NCBI RefSeq assembly: GCF_900188185.1
Contig: NZ_FZPA01000001.1
Coordinates: forward strand, 868,001 to 932,000
Length of the DNA: 64,000 nucleotides
Reading direction: 5' to 3'
Source of the DNA: Sphingopyxis indica
GTDB taxonomy: Bacteria > Pseudomonadota > Alphaproteobacteria > Sphingomonadales > Sphingomonadaceae
Each line of letters opens with the position of its first letter. The first letter of the stretch is position 1. The notes beneath the pieces are model-generated. The model saw only the letters and a program-made list of their open reading frames with translations. It was not told the DNA's origin and ran no database searches. Shown in pieces: positions 1-9,312 of the stretch. Made by a program: the position numbers and the translations under genes.

Positions 1-114
1 GAACGGATAGTTGATCGTCGCCTTCGGCTTGAAGAAATATTTGAGCGTGAGGGCGTGCGCCTTCACGAACTCCCAGAGGGTGAAGCTTTTGACGAGATGG
101 CCTACGTAACTCAT
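1..114 (-). CDS. nuoI: NADH-quinone oxidoreductase subunit I, N-terminal fragment
   Basis: NuoI is the ferredoxin-like subunit of complex I that carries two 4Fe-4S clusters between NuoG and NuoB. Only the first 38 codons are inside the window. They begin [16 protein letters not shown] and read into the motif [14 protein letters not shown], which is characteristic of the NuoI amino end. The cluster-binding cysteines would lie off the left edge. The ATG at 114 shares four bases (ATGA) with the nuoH stop, so the two genes are translationally coupled. Identity is firm from this motif and from its place directly after nuoH. Confidence 0.93.
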   Translation of the reverse strand, partial: MSYVGHLVKSFTLWEFVKAHALTLKYFFKPKATINYPF

Positions 115-1154
115 GAATACCTCGTCAGCATCAGATAGCCGGAGATCAGGAACACCCAGATCAGCGAGATCGGCAGGAAGACCTTCCAGCCGAGACGCAT
201 CAGCTGGTCGTAGCGGTAGCGCGGGACGGTCGCCTTGACCCAGCTGAAGACGAAGAAGAAGAACAGGATCTTCGCGAACAGCCAGATGATGCCCGGAACG
301 GCATAGAGCGGCGCCCAGTCGACCGGGGGCAGCCAGCCGCCCCAGAAGAGCACTGCGTTGAGCGTGCACATCAGCAGGACATTGGCATATTCGCCGAGCC
401 AGAAGAGCGCGAAGCTCATCGACGAATATTCGGTCTGATACCCCGCGACGAGCTCGCTTTCGGCCTCTGTCAGGTCGAACGGCGCACGCGCGGTTTCGGC
501 GAGGCTCGAGATCAGGAACATCACCGCCAGCGGAAAGAGCAGCAGGTTAAAGCCGAAGGCGTTGACGAAGCCCAGCCCGTGCCCCTGCTGCGCCTTGACG
601 ATTTCGTTCATGTTGAAGCTGTCGGCAAAGAGCACGACGCCGATCAGGATGAAACCGATCGAGACTTCGTAGGAAATCATCTGCGCCGACGCGCGCAGCG
701 CCGAAAAGAAGGGATATTTCGAGTTCGACGACCAGCCCGACAGGATCACGCCATAGACGCCGAGCGACGAGATGGCGAGGATGTAGAGCAGCCCGACATT
801 GATGTCGGCGAGCACCGCGCCCGAATTGAACGGGATCACCGCCCACGCCATCAGCGCGACGGTGAAGGTGATGATCGGCGCGATCAGGAACAGCCCGCGG
901 TTTGCGCCCGACGGGATGATCGTTTCCTGGAGGAAAACCTTGAGGCCGTCGGCGAAACTCTGGAGCAGGCCGAAAGGCCCGACGACGTTCGGCCCGCGCC
1001 GCAGCGCCATCGCCGCCCAGATCTTGCGATCGGCATAGATGATCATCGCCACCGCGAGCATCAGCGGCAACGCGATGAGCAAGATGCCGCAGACGGTCGC
1101 GACGCCCCATGCCCAATCGTAGGACATGCCGAGGGATTGGAAAAATTCGGTCAT
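111..1154 (-). CDS. nuoH: NADH-quinone oxidoreductase subunit H
   Basis: NuoH (347 aa, normal length) is the membrane subunit that joins the peripheral arm of complex I to the proton-pumping arm and forms part of the quinone chamber. It is almost entirely hydrophobic, with about eight membrane segments. The family signature [14 protein letters not shown] lies near residues 52-65, and the acidic quinone-site loop [15 protein letters not shown] lies in the second half. The stop overlaps the nuoI start. Upstream it is separated from nuoG by a 138-bp palindromic element, the only sizeable gap in this part of the operon. Confidence 0.98.
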   Translation of the reverse strand: MTEFFQSLGMSYDWAWGVATVCGILLIALPLMLAVAMIIYADRKIWAAMALRRGPNVVGPFGLLQSFADGLKVFLQETIIPSGANRGLFLIAPIITFTVALMAWAVIPFNSGAVLADINVGLLYILAISSLGVYGVILSGWSSNSKYPFFSALRASAQMISYEVSIGFILIGVVLFADSFNMNEIVKAQQGHGLGFVNAFGFNLLLFPLAVMFLISSLAETARAPFDLTEAESELVAGYQTEYSSMSFALFWLGEYANVLLMCTLNAVLFWGGWLPPVDWAPLYAVPGIIWLFAKILFFFFVFSWVKATVPRYRYDQLMRLGWKVFLPISLIWVFLISGYLMLTRYS

Positions 1155-1159
1155 TTCTT

Positions 1160-1297
1160 AAATCCTCCCCACTTGTGGGGAGGTGGCGGCCGCGCAGCGG
1201 CTGACGGAGGGGGTTGGCCTCCATGCGCTGCGTAGCGTGCGGGCGCGAACCCCCTCCACCGCTTCGCGGTCCCCCTCCCCGCAAGCGGGGAGGATTT
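1160..1297. repeat. 138-bp terminal-inverted-repeat element, copy 1 (in nuo operon)
   Basis: The ends are AAATCCTCCCC (1160-1170) and its exact complement GGGGAGGATTT (1287-1297). Inside are smaller hairpins: CCTCCCCACTTGTGGGGAGG at the left, GGCCGCGCAGCGGC-type sequence, and ACCGCTTCGCGGT at the right. A second copy with the same ends and the same internal blocks sits at 5495-5636. It fills nearly all of the space between the nuoG stop and nuoH start and contains no gene. It resembles a small non-autonomous mobile (MITE/REP-like) element; mobility is inferred, the repeat structure is seen directly. Confidence 0.9.
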
Positions 1298-1309
1298 GAT
1301 TATGGCGCA

Positions 1310-3322
1310 TCATTCCGCCGCCTCCGCAAGCTCGGCGCCATGCAGGATTTCGTCCGAGCAGCGCTGCATCGTCGGCGACGCGCGGCAGATGGCGTTGGTG
1401 AGGTAGAAGTCCTTGATCGGCAGGCCTATTTCGCGCGCCTCGGGCTTCGCGTCGAGCTTCGGCGGCGCCCAGCCGTAATCGACGAGCCCCTCGACGCCCA
1501 GCGCGGGCACCGCCGCGATCATCGCCGCGCGGCACTGGTCGAAGCTGTCGAAACCGACGCTGACGCCCAGCGCATCGGCGAGCGCGCGGAAGATGCTCCA
1601 GTCCTCGCGCGCGTCGCCCGGCGCGAACACCGCCTTCTCGCTGCGCTGGACGCGGCCCTCGGTGTTGACCGTGGTGAAATCCTTCTCCGTCCACGCCGCG
1701 GCGGGCAGGATGACGTCGGCGGCGTGCGCACCCTTGTCGCCATGATGGCCGACATAGACTTTGAAGCTGTCGGCGAAGGCCCCGAAATCGACCTCGTCGG
1801 CGCCGAGGAAAAAGGTAAGCTTCGGCTTTTTCGCGACAATATCCTTGATCCCGCCCGGCTGCGCATAGCCGAGCATCAGCGCGCCCATCCGCGCCGCCGA
1901 GAAATGGACGACGTTGAAGCCGTTCCATCCATCCTTGACCGCGTTCACCGACTTCGCCAGCGCCAGCCCCGCGCCATGGACGCCGGGCACCGCGAGCGCG
2001 CCGCCGCCGAATATCAGCATCGGCCGCTCGGCGCCCTTCAGCGCGTCGAGCGCCGCCTTGGGCAGCTTCGCGACGAGCGACGCGTCGTTGCCGAGCCATT
2101 CGGTCTTGTAGGTGAGGTCGACCTCCGGCCCGATCGCGAAGACCTTTGCGCCCTTCTTCCACACCGCCTTGCGGACGCGCGTGTTGATCAGCGGCGCTTC
2201 CCAGCGCAAATTCGTGCCGACGAGCAGGATCACGTCGGCATTTTCGGCCTCGGCGATCGTGGTATTGAAATTGACCGCCGACAGGCTGGTCACGTCATAG
2301 GCGAGCCCCGTCTGGCGCCCTTCGAGCAGGTCGGAGCCGAGCGCATTCACCAGCGCCTTCGCCGCGAACATCGTCTCGCAATCGGCCATATCGCCGGCGA
2401 TCGCCGCGACCGACGACCCGGCGTTCACCGCCTTGATCGCGTCGAACGCCTCGCTCCACGTCGCTTCCTCGAGCTTGCCGTTCCGGCGCACATAGGGGCG
2501 GTCGAGGCGGCGGCGGATCAGGCCGTCGACATGGTGGCGCGTCTTGTCGCTCGCCCATTCCTCGTTCACATCATCGTTGACGCGCGGCAGCACGCGCAGC
2601 ACCTGCCGCCCGCGGCTGTCGATGCGGACATTGGTGCCGACCGCGTCCATCATGTCGATGCCCAGCGTCTTGGTCAGCTCCCACGGGCGCGCTTCGAACG
2701 CATAGGGCTTCGACGTCAGCGCGCCGACCGGGCACAGGTCGACGACATTGCCCGACAGCTCGCTCTGGATCGCATGTTCCAGATAGGTGGTGATCTGCAT
2801 ATTTTCGCCGCGATAGATCGCGCCGATGTCTTCCACGCCGGCGACCTCCTCGGCAAAGCGGACGCAGCGCGTGCATTGGATGCAGCGCGTCATCACCGTC
2901 TTGACGATCGGCCCCATATATTTCTCGGTCACCGCGCGCTTGTTCTCGTCATAGCGCGATGCGCCGCGGCCATAGGCGACCGACTGGTCCTGCAGGTCGC
3001 ACTCGCCGCCCTGGTCGCAGATCGGACAGTCGAGCGGATGGTTGATGAGCAGGAACTCCATCACCCCTTCACGCGCCTTCTTGACCATCGGGCTGTCGGT
3101 GCGGATCACCTGCCCCTCGGCGACCGGCAGCGCGCACGACGCCTGCGGCTTCGGCGGGCCGGGCGACACTTCGACCAGGCACATGCGGCAATTGCCGGCG
3201 ATGCTCAGCCGCTCGTGATAGCAGAAACGCGGGATTTCCTTGCCCGCCATCTCGCACGCCTGCAACACGGTCGCGCCCTGCGGGACGCCGAGTTCCTGGC
3301 CGTCTACGGTAACTTTGGGCAT
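1310..3322 (-). CDS. nuoG: NADH-quinone oxidoreductase subunit G
   Basis: NuoG (670 aa from this start) is the large iron-sulphur subunit of the NADH-oxidising arm. An amino-terminal 2Fe-2S domain (residues 1-80; CYHERLSIAGNCRMC, then CALPV) is followed by the HPLDCPICDQGGECDLQD cluster region near residue 95 and a ferredoxin-type CIQCTRC motif near residue 145. A molybdopterin-oxidoreductase-like domain makes up the rest. I chose the ATG at 3322, not an upstream in-frame start, because the protein must begin [13 protein letters not shown] and because this ATG overlaps the preceding gene's stop as TAATG. Downstream is a repeat element, then nuoH. Confidence 0.97.
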   Translation of the reverse strand: MPKVTVDGQELGVPQGATVLQACEMAGKEIPRFCYHERLSIAGNCRMCLVEVSPGPPKPQASCALPVAEGQVIRTDSPMVKKAREGVMEFLLINHPLDCPICDQGGECDLQDQSVAYGRGASRYDENKRAVTEKYMGPIVKTVMTRCIQCTRCVRFAEEVAGVEDIGAIYRGENMQITTYLEHAIQSELSGNVVDLCPVGALTSKPYAFEARPWELTKTLGIDMMDAVGTNVRIDSRGRQVLRVLPRVNDDVNEEWASDKTRHHVDGLIRRRLDRPYVRRNGKLEEATWSEAFDAIKAVNAGSSVAAIAGDMADCETMFAAKALVNALGSDLLEGRQTGLAYDVTSLSAVNFNTTIAEAENADVILLVGTNLRWEAPLINTRVRKAVWKKGAKVFAIGPEVDLTYKTEWLGNDASLVAKLPKAALDALKGAERPMLIFGGGALAVPGVHGAGLALAKSVNAVKDGWNGFNVVHFSAARMGALMLGYAQPGGIKDIVAKKPKLTFFLGADEVDFGAFADSFKVYVGHHGDKGAHAADVILPAAAWTEKDFTTVNTEGRVQRSEKAVFAPGDAREDWSIFRALADALGVSVGFDSFDQCRAAMIAAVPALGVEGLVDYGWAPPKLDAKPEAREIGLPIKDFYLTNAICRASPTMQRCSDEILHGAELAEAAE

Positions 3323-4044
3323 TATTCGGAGATTCCCTTCGCGCCGCTCCCGTCGGCCGCCGTCGCCTGCGGCGCATAGGCACGGTGATAGAGCGCCTCG
3401 GCAAAGGCGGTCCGCAGCGCCAGCGCGTCGGCGCTCAATTCGATGCCATTTTGCAGGCATTTACCCATGGCTTCGCTCAAACCCGAAAAAGCGCCGCGCT
3501 CTTCCCGGCTTTGGGGCAGGGTTGCGAGCACCGCCATGATCCCGGCGGGATCGACATCGGCGACGCAGATCGCCATCTCGTCGACCGAAGGCGGGCGCCC
3601 CGTCAGCGCGGTCCACGGCCGTTCATAAACGGGTTGCAGCGGCAGCGGCGCCAGCGTCGCGGCGCGCTTGTCCTTCTTCAAAATACCCTCGGCCAGCATC
3701 CCGCGATAGCTCGCCTTGCTCATCGAAGCGCGCACCCCTTCGGCCCGGCTATCGACATAGACGTCGAGATAGCAGCTTTCCTCGTGCTCGAGCGCCTTGT
3801 ACGCACGCATCGCCCGATCTTCGTTCGGCGCATCGAGGATGTCGCGAACCTGGTCGCCGTGCATATTCGCCTGACATTCGGCGAGGCGAAAGGCGGTTCG
3901 CGTCTCGTCGGTGTTCGAACTGGCCGACGGGGTCAGCCGGTTGCCGAGCCGCGAGCCGACCGGCGGCTCGAAAGCCGATGCCGCAGCTGCCGCGGCGAGC
4001 AGCATCGCTCCCGCTCCGAGCGTCCAGATTGCCTTGCTTCTCAT
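3322..4044 (-). CDS. exported protein of unknown function inside the nuo operon
   Basis: A 240-aa protein that I cannot assign to a family. Residues 1-24 ([20 protein letters not shown], cleavage near SAFEPP) form a clear signal peptide, so it should be periplasmic. The mature part is mixed, with four cysteines (AECQ, ESCYL, AICVAD, GKCLQ) that could form two disulfides. It is locked into the operon at both ends: its ATG shares ATGA with the nuoF stop and its TAA overlaps the nuoG start as TAATG. It is not a complex I subunit in standard operons. A role in assembly or a role unrelated to respiration are both possible; function unknown. Confidence 0.85.
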   Translation of the reverse strand: MRSKAIWTLGAGAMLLAAAAAASAFEPPVGSRLGNRLTPSASSNTDETRTAFRLAECQANMHGDQVRDILDAPNEDRAMRAYKALEHEESCYLDVYVDSRAEGVRASMSKASYRGMLAEGILKKDKRAATLAPLPLQPVYERPWTALTGRPPSVDEMAICVADVDPAGIMAVLATLPQSREERGAFSGLSEAMGKCLQNGIELSADALALRTAFAEALYHRAYAPQATAADGSGAKGISE

Positions 4045-5330
4045 TCGGCCGCCTCCATCACGCCGCCATTCTCCCGAATTCGCCGCTCGAGTTCGGGACG
4101 GAAATGACGGATCAACCCCTGAATCGGCCACGCCGCCGCGTCGCCCAATGCGCAGATGGTGTGGCCTTCGACCTGCTTGGTCACGTCGAACAAAGTGTCG
4201 ATCTCGCTGATGTCGGCGTCGCCGGTGCGCAGCCGCTCCATCACGCGCCACATCCAGCCCGTTCCTTCGCGGCACGGGGTGCATTGGCCGCAGCTTTCAT
4301 GCTTGTAGAAGTAACTGATGCGGCTGATCGCCTGGACGATGTCGGTCGACTTGTCCATCACGATCGCGGCGGCGGTGCCGAGGCCCGAACCCAGCGCTTT
4401 CAGCCCGTCGAAATCCATCGGCGCGTCCATGATCTCGGCCGCCGGAACCAGCGGCACCGACGATCCGCCGGGGATCACCGCGAGCAGATTGTCCCAGCCG
4501 CCGCGGATGCCGCCGCAATGCTTGTCGATCAGCTCGCGAAACGGGATGCTCATCGCTTCCTCGACCACGCAGGGCTTGTTCACATGGCCGCTGATCTGGA
4601 ACAGCTTGGTGCCCTTGTTATTCTCGCGCCCGAAAGAGGCGAACCACGGCGCGCCGCGGCGCAGGATCGTCGGGACGACCGCGATGCTCTCGACATTGTT
4701 CACCGTCGTCGGGCAACCGTAAAGGCCCGCGCCCGCCGGGAACGGGGGTTTCAGGCGCGGCTGGCCCTTCTTGCCCTCGAGGCTTTCGATCATCGCGGTT
4801 TCTTCGCCGCAGATGTACGCCCCGGCGCCGCGGTGGACGAAGACGTCGAAGTCGTAACCCGATTTGGCCGCATTCTTGCCGAGCAGGCCGGCGTCATAGG
4901 CCTCCTGCACCGCCGCGAACAAGGTCTCGGCCTCGCGGATGAACTCGCCGCGGATATAGATATAGGCGGCGCGCGCGCGCATCGCGAAGCCCGCGATCAG
5001 CGCGCCTTCGATCAGCTTGTGCGGATCGTGACGGATGATCTCGCGATCCTTGCACGATCCGGGTTCGGATTCGTCGGCATTGATGACCAGAAAGCTCGGG
5101 CGGTCGGCGCGCGGCTCCTTCGGCATGAAGGACCATTTGAGGCCGGTCGGAAAGCCCGCGCCGCCGCGGCCGCGCAGCCCCGACGCCTTGACCTCTTCGA
5201 TGATCGCGTCCTGCCCGCGCGCCATCAGATCCTTGGTGTTGTCCCAATCGCCACGCGCCTGCGCAGCCTTCAAATTCCAAGGCTGGAAGCCGTAGACGTT
5301 GGTGAAAATGCGGTCCTTGTCGGCGAGCAT
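4041..5330 (-). CDS. nuoF: NADH-quinone oxidoreductase subunit F
   Basis: NuoF (429 aa) binds NADH and FMN and passes electrons to the 4Fe-4S cluster N3. [10 protein letters not shown] at residues 54-63 is the nucleotide-binding loop. The cluster ligands are [15 protein letters not shown] near residue 345 and [12 protein letters not shown] near residue 392. The start at 5330 gives [16 protein letters not shown], the usual alphaproteobacterial beginning, and overlaps the stop of the 53-aa gene upstream (TGATG). Its own stop overlaps the start of the 240-aa exported protein. Confidence 0.98.
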   Translation of the reverse strand: MLADKDRIFTNVYGFQPWNLKAAQARGDWDNTKDLMARGQDAIIEEVKASGLRGRGGAGFPTGLKWSFMPKEPRADRPSFLVINADESEPGSCKDREIIRHDPHKLIEGALIAGFAMRARAAYIYIRGEFIREAETLFAAVQEAYDAGLLGKNAAKSGYDFDVFVHRGAGAYICGEETAMIESLEGKKGQPRLKPPFPAGAGLYGCPTTVNNVESIAVVPTILRRGAPWFASFGRENNKGTKLFQISGHVNKPCVVEEAMSIPFRELIDKHCGGIRGGWDNLLAVIPGGSSVPLVPAAEIMDAPMDFDGLKALGSGLGTAAAIVMDKSTDIVQAISRISYFYKHESCGQCTPCREGTGWMWRVMERLRTGDADISEIDTLFDVTKQVEGHTICALGDAAAWPIQGLIRHFRPELERRIRENGGVMEAAE

Positions 5331-5491
5331 CAGCGTGTCCCACCCTTGTTCTGGATCATCTTGTAGGCGACATAGCCGAGCGCGAGGATCAGCAGCGGCC
5401 CGATCAGCGCAAAGGTCACGCGCAGCACGAGGCCGAGCACGACGAGCGCGCCGATGATCGCGAGGATCGTGACGACGTCCTTCTGGGTCAT
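5330..5491 (-). CDS. 53-aa membrane protein inside the nuo operon
   Basis: A short gene encoding 53 residues, beginning [20 protein letters not shown] and ending MIQNKGGTR. Nearly all of residues 6-42 are hydrophobic, which fits one long or two short membrane helices. Its TGA shares a base with the nuoF ATG (TGATG), the same coupling used by the true nuo genes, and this is the main argument that it is translated. A 142-bp repeat element separates it from nuoE upstream. I recognise no family; a small accessory membrane protein of complex I, or of the membrane near it, is only a guess. Confidence 0.7.
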   Translation of the reverse strand: MTQKDVVTILAIIGALVVLGLVLRVTFALIGPLLILALGYVAYKMIQNKGGTR

Positions 5492-5494
5492 GCC

Positions 5495-5636
5495 AAATCC
5501 TCCCCATATATGGGGAGGTGGCAGCCGCGCAGCGGCTGACGGAGGGGGTTCACGCCCTTACGCAGCGTGGCGGCGGGCCGCAGCCCCCCTCCACCATGCT
5601 TCGCATGGTCCCCCTCCCCGCGAGCGGGGAGGATTT
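5495..5636. repeat. 142-bp terminal-inverted-repeat element, copy 2 (in nuo operon)
   Basis: Same ends as the copy at 1160-1297: AAATCCTCCCC (5495-5505) and GGGGAGGATTT (5626-5636). The blocks GCCGCGCAGCGGCTGACGG and AGGGGGTT are shared, while the central ~40 bases differ. The right-hand hairpin is ACCATGCTTCGCATGGT, where copy 1 has ACCGCTTCGCGGT, so the arms have co-varied while keeping pairing. It lies between the nuoE stop and the 53-aa gene. No coding capacity is seen. Confidence 0.9.
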
Positions 5637-5648
5637 CGAGCGCGCGCA

Positions 5649-6317
5649 TCACCATTCGCTCCTGTAATCATGGTTCGCGTCGACCATGGCCTTCAGCGTT
5701 GTCGGGCCGCCCTCGGGCTCGCTCATGTGGCGCTGCGGGTTCTGCGTCCCGGTCTTGGGCTGCTTGCCCGCCGCAAGGTCGTCGAGGATGCGCGACATGC
5801 TGTCGAAATCGAGGTCTTCGTAATTATCGTCGTTGATCTGGACCATCGGCGCGTTGGCGCAATTGCCCATGCACTCGACCTCGCTCAAGGTGAACAGCCC
5901 GTCGGGGGTCGTCTTGCCCTTCACCATGCTGCGATTCTTGCACGCCGCCATCACATCGTCCGACCCGCGCAGCAGGCACGGCGTCGTCCCGCACACCTGC
6001 ACATGATAGCGGCCGACCGGCGCCAGATTGTACATGGTATAGAAGGTCGCGACCTCATAGGCGCGGATGAAGGGCATATCGAGCTCGGCCGCGACATATT
6101 CGATCACCGGCACGGGCAGCCAGCCCTGCGTCTGCGTCTCCGCTCCGACCTGCCGCTGCGCGAGATCGAGCAGCGGCATCACCGCCGACCGCTGACGTCC
6201 CGCGGGATAGCGCGCGATCACCGCCTTCGCCTTTTCGGCATTCTCGGGAGTCCACGCAAAAGCGCCCCAGCGCGCGCGGACTTCGGCCTCGTCGGGGATT
6301 TGGGGTGCGTCAGCCAT
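5649..6317 (-). CDS. nuoE: NADH-quinone oxidoreductase subunit E
   Basis: NuoE (222 aa) is the thioredoxin-fold 2Fe-2S subunit (cluster N1a) that pairs with NuoF. The ligands are CGTTPCLLRG and, about 35 residues later, ECMGNCANAPMVQI, the family pattern. The start at 6317 ([14 protein letters not shown]) was chosen because the helical amino end aligns with the family; it overlaps the end of the 93-aa gene by eight bases. The carboxy end extends about 30 residues past the domain (ending NHDYRSEW). It is followed by the repeat element at 5495-5636. Confidence 0.97.
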   Translation of the reverse strand: MADAPQIPDEAEVRARWGAFAWTPENAEKAKAVIARYPAGRQRSAVMPLLDLAQRQVGAETQTQGWLPVPVIEYVAAELDMPFIRAYEVATFYTMYNLAPVGRYHVQVCGTTPCLLRGSDDVMAACKNRSMVKGKTTPDGLFTLSEVECMGNCANAPMVQINDDNYEDLDFDSMSRILDDLAAGKQPKTGTQNPQRHMSEPEGGPTTLKAMVDANHDYRSEW

Positions 6318-6591
6318 TATTCTTTTCCAAAAGCTCAGAAGCGCCCAAAGCTCTGATCTGTTTGAACTCCTGCCAGCGAAAATGGGCAGACCGCCACATT
6401 CCGAGACATATCCACAGCCCAGCAAATGCAATCATCGACCAAAGATAGATGGGGTTTGCATCGCTTGGCCTTCCAACGAACAAAGCCCAAAGCAGCAAAG
6501 GGATCATCCCAACGCAGAAAGTAACTACCGGCGTTCCCGCCCAGCGAGACACGTCTCGATCAACAAATTCGAGGAGAGCATTGAAACTCAC
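6310..6591 (-). CDS. 93-aa membrane protein inserted between nuoD and nuoE
   Basis: A 93-residue protein with two strongly hydrophobic segments, roughly residues 21-39 ([20 protein letters not shown]) and 48-66 ([18 protein letters not shown]), and a charged tail. I recognise no family. The gene starts inside the nuoD stop (ATGA) and ends eight bases into nuoE, so it is expressed as part of the operon. Its base composition is lower than its neighbours: three consecutive 60-base lines count 55, 47 and 55 percent GC, against 58-60 percent for lines of nuoD. That suggests acquisition after the operon formed, or relaxed selection. Confidence 0.8.
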   Translation of the reverse strand: MSFNALLEFVDRDVSRWAGTPVVTFCVGMIPLLLWALFVGRPSDANPIYLWSMIAFAGLWICLGMWRSAHFRWQEFKQIRALGASELLEKNNG

Positions 6592-7844
6592 CGGTCACAC
6601 TCCCCGAACACGACGTCGATCGCGCCGATGATCGCGGTCGTATCCGCGAGCATGTGGCCCTTGCACATGAAATCCATCGCCTGGAGGTGGCTGAACGCCG
6701 TCGGGCGGATCTTGCAGCGGTACGGTTTGTTGCTGCCGTCGCTAACCAGATAGACGCCGAACTCGCCTTTCGGGCTCTCAGTCGCGACGTAAACCTCGCC
6801 CGCGGGGACGTGGAAGCCCTCGGTATAGAGCTTGAAATGATGGATCAGCGATTCCATCGACTGCTTCATCTCGCCGCGCTTCGGCGGGACGACCTTGCGG
6901 TCGAGGCTCGCGATCGGGCCGCTCGGCATATCGCGCAGGCACTGTTTGATGATGCGCGCCGACTGATAGACTTCCTGCACGCGCACCATGAAGCGGTCGT
7001 AGCAGTCGCCGCGCGTGCCGACCGGAATGTCGAACTCCATCGCGGCATAGGCGTCATAGGGCTGCGACTTGCGCAAATCCCACGCGATGCCGCTGCCGCG
7101 GATCATCGGACCGGAAAAGCCCCACGCCAGCGCATCTTCCTTGCTCACCGTCGCGATGTCGACGTTGCGCTGCTTGAAGATACGGTTGTCGATCACCAGG
7201 CTCATCGCGTCGCCGAACAGTTCGGGCAGGCGCTTTTCGACCCACTCGCCGATATCGACGAGCAGCTTTTCGGGCACGTCCTGATGGACGCCGCCGGGAC
7301 GGAACCAGGCATGGTGCATTCGCGCGCCCGACATGCGCTCGAAGAAGTTGAGGCAATCCTCGCGCAGCTCGAACACCCACAGGTTCGGGGTCATCGCGCC
7401 GACGTCCATGACGTGCGACCCGATGTTGAGCATATGGTTGCAGATGCGCGTCAGTTCGGCGAACAGCGTGCGCAGATATTGCGCGCGCGCCGGCACCTCG
7501 AGGTCGAGCAATTTCTCGATCGCGAGGACATAGCTGTGCTCCATGCCGAGCGGCGAGCAATAGTCGAGCCGGTCGAAATAGGGCAAGGCCTGTAAATAGG
7601 TCTTGTATTCGATCAGCTTTTCGGTGCCACGATGGAGCAGGCCGACGTGCGGATCGACGCGCTCGATGATCTCGCCGTCGAGCTCCATCACCATGCGCAG
7701 CACGCCGTGCGCCGCCGGGTGCTGCGGGCCGAAGTTGATCGTGTAATTGGTGACGACCTGATCGCCCGCGGTGTCGGCGGTGTCGACCGGATAGCCTTCG
7801 AACATGTCGCTGCCGTGGTGCTTGACCTGAGGAGAGTCGGTCAT
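6588..7844 (-). CDS. nuoD: NADH-quinone oxidoreductase subunit D
   Basis: NuoD (418 aa, slightly longer than the usual ~400 because of a short amino-terminal lead) is the 49-kDa subunit that lines the quinone-binding site with Nuo[20 protein letters not shown] lies near residues 38-57, followed by [14 protein letters not shown]. The carboxy end [12 protein letters not shown] is the family terminus. Start and stop both overlap neighbours (nuoC upstream, the 93-aa gene downstream). There is no doubt about the family. Confidence 0.98.
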   Translation of the reverse strand: MTDSPQVKHHGSDMFEGYPVDTADTAGDQVVTNYTINFGPQHPAAHGVLRMVMELDGEIIERVDPHVGLLHRGTEKLIEYKTYLQALPYFDRLDYCSPLGMEHSYVLAIEKLLDLEVPARAQYLRTLFAELTRICNHMLNIGSHVMDVGAMTPNLWVFELREDCLNFFERMSGARMHHAWFRPGGVHQDVPEKLLVDIGEWVEKRLPELFGDAMSLVIDNRIFKQRNVDIATVSKEDALAWGFSGPMIRGSGIAWDLRKSQPYDAYAAMEFDIPVGTRGDCYDRFMVRVQEVYQSARIIKQCLRDMPSGPIASLDRKVVPPKRGEMKQSMESLIHHFKLYTEGFHVPAGEVYVATESPKGEFGVYLVSDGSNKPYRCKIRPTAFSHLQAMDFMCKGHMLADTTAIIGAIDVVFGECDR

Positions 7845-8758
7845 GCGTCACCTCCTGCCTTGGGCTTGCGCGGCGCCTTCGCCTTGGCGGGCGCTTTCGC
7901 CTTGGGCGTCGAAGCGCCCTTCGCCTTCGCCGACGGCTTCGATTCCGCCGCGGCCTCGGGCTTCGCCTGCTTGCCGTCGCGGCTCTTCTTCGTCGCTTCC
8001 TTGTCGGCGGTCTTGCCCGCGCCGGTCTGCGCCGGGCTTTCGGTCGTCTTCGGGGTCGGCGGCGGCGCCGCCTTTGCCTCGTCGGCCTTCTTCACCTCTT
8101 GCGCGGTCATCGGGCTCGGCGCGCCTTTGCCCGGCGCCTCGCCGGTCCCGCCGGCCTTTTCGTCGCCCGGCAGGATATAGTCGGCGCCTTCCCACGGCGA
8201 CATGAAGTCGAAATTGCGGAAATCCTGCGCCAGCCGCACCGGCTCGTACACGACGCGCTTGTCCTCTTCGCTATACCGCAGCTCGGTATAGCCGGTCAGC
8301 GGGAAGTCCTTGCGCTGCGGAAAGCCCTGAAAGCCATAGTCGGTCAGGATGCGGCGCAGGTCGGGATTGCCCGCGAACAGCACGCCATACATGTCGAACA
8401 CCTCGCGCTCGAGCCAGCCGGCGTTCGGCCACACCGGCACGATCGTCGGCACCGGCGTCGCTTCGTCGGTCGACACGCGCACGCGCAGGCGGTGGTTCTT
8501 CGTGACGCTGAGCAGGTGATAGACGACTTCGAAGCGCTCGGGCCGGTTCGGATAGTCGACCCCGGCGATTTCCATCAGCTGCTGATAATCGAGATTGTCG
8601 CGAAGGCTGATCATCACCCCCGCGACCGCCTCGCGGCGCACCGTGATGCTGTCCTCGCCGACCGCGAAGACATGCGCGAGCATGTCCTGGCCGAGCGCCT
8701 TGGCGAGCGCGTCGGCAAGGCCGTCGCGCGGGGCGATGAGGGGAGCGGGACTGGCCAT
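7841..8758 (-). CDS. nuoC: NADH-quinone oxidoreductase subunit C with long basic tail
   Basis: NuoC is the 30-kDa subunit of the peripheral arm of complex I. Residues 1 to about 200 are the conserved domain, including [20 protein letters not shown] and [17 protein letters not shown]. The family usually ends soon after [12 protein letters not shown]. Here about 100 further residues follow, almost entirely Ala, Lys, Pro, Glu and Gly, finishing with repeated [16 protein letters not shown]. This tail looks disordered and strongly basic. The gene overlaps nuoB upstream (TGATG) and nuoD downstream (ATGA). Confidence 0.96.
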   Translation of the reverse strand: MASPAPLIAPRDGLADALAKALGQDMLAHVFAVGEDSITVRREAVAGVMISLRDNLDYQQLMEIAGVDYPNRPERFEVVYHLLSVTKNHRLRVRVSTDEATPVPTIVPVWPNAGWLEREVFDMYGVLFAGNPDLRRILTDYGFQGFPQRKDFPLTGYTELRYSEEDKRVVYEPVRLAQDFRNFDFMSPWEGADYILPGDEKAGGTGEAPGKGAPSPMTAQEVKKADEAKAAPPPTPKTTESPAQTGAGKTADKEATKKSRDGKQAKPEAAAESKPSAKAKGASTPKAKAPAKAKAPRKPKAGGDA

Positions 8759-9312
8759 CAGCGTTCGATCGTCCCGACGCGGCGGATTTTCCGCTGCAAT
8801 TGCATCACGCCATAGAGCAGGGCCTCGGCGGTCGGCGGGCAGCCGGGAACATAGATGTCGACCGGCACGATGCGGTCGCAGCCGCGCACCACCGAATAGC
8901 TGTAATGATAATAGCCGCCGCCATTGGCGCAGCTGCCCATCGAAATCACATATTTGGGATTCGACATCTGGTCATAGACGCGGCGCAGCGCGGGCGCCAT
9001 CTTGTTGCACAGCGTCCCCGCGACGATCATCACGTCCGACTGGCGCGGGCTGGCGCGCGGCGCGACGCCGAACCGCTCCATGTCGTATCGCGGCATGTTG
9101 ACGTGGATCATCTCGACCGCGCAGCAGGCGAGCCCGAAGGTCATCCACCACAGCGAGCCGGTGCGCGCCCAGTTGAACAGATCCTCGGTCGAGGTGACGA
9201 GGAAGCCCTTGTCGCCGACTTCGGCGTTCAGATCGTCGAAAAAGCCCTGCTCCGGGGCCGTGCCCGGAGCGACCGGCATCGTGCCGGGGGTCAGGATGGT
9301 GGTGCTGCTCAT
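8758..9312 (-). CDS. nuoB: NADH-quinone oxidoreductase subunit B
   Basis: NuoB (184 aa) holds cluster N2, the last iron-sulphur centre before quinone. The tandem cysteines [11 protein letters not shown] and the later [19 protein letters not shown] and [14 protein letters not shown] motifs are all present. The ATG at 9312 ([10 protein letters not shown]) is preferred over an in-frame start nine codons earlier because it overlaps the nuoA stop as ATGA, matching the coupling elsewhere in this operon. Its stop overlaps the nuoC start. Confidence 0.98.
   Translation of the reverse strand: MSSTTILTPGTMPVAPGTAPEQGFFDDLNAEVGDKGFLVTSTEDLFNWARTGSLWWMTFGLACCAVEMIHVNMPRYDMERFGVAPRASPRQSDVMIVAGTLCNKMAPALRRVYDQMSNPKYVISMGSCANGGGYYHYSYSVVRGCDRIVPVDIYVPGCPPTAEALLYGVMQLQRKIRRVGTIER

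Noticed and set aside
1160..1297. CRISPR-like reading of the repeated CCTCCCC units
   Set aside because: Units are inverted, not direct, and there is no regular repeat-spacer pattern anywhere in the window.
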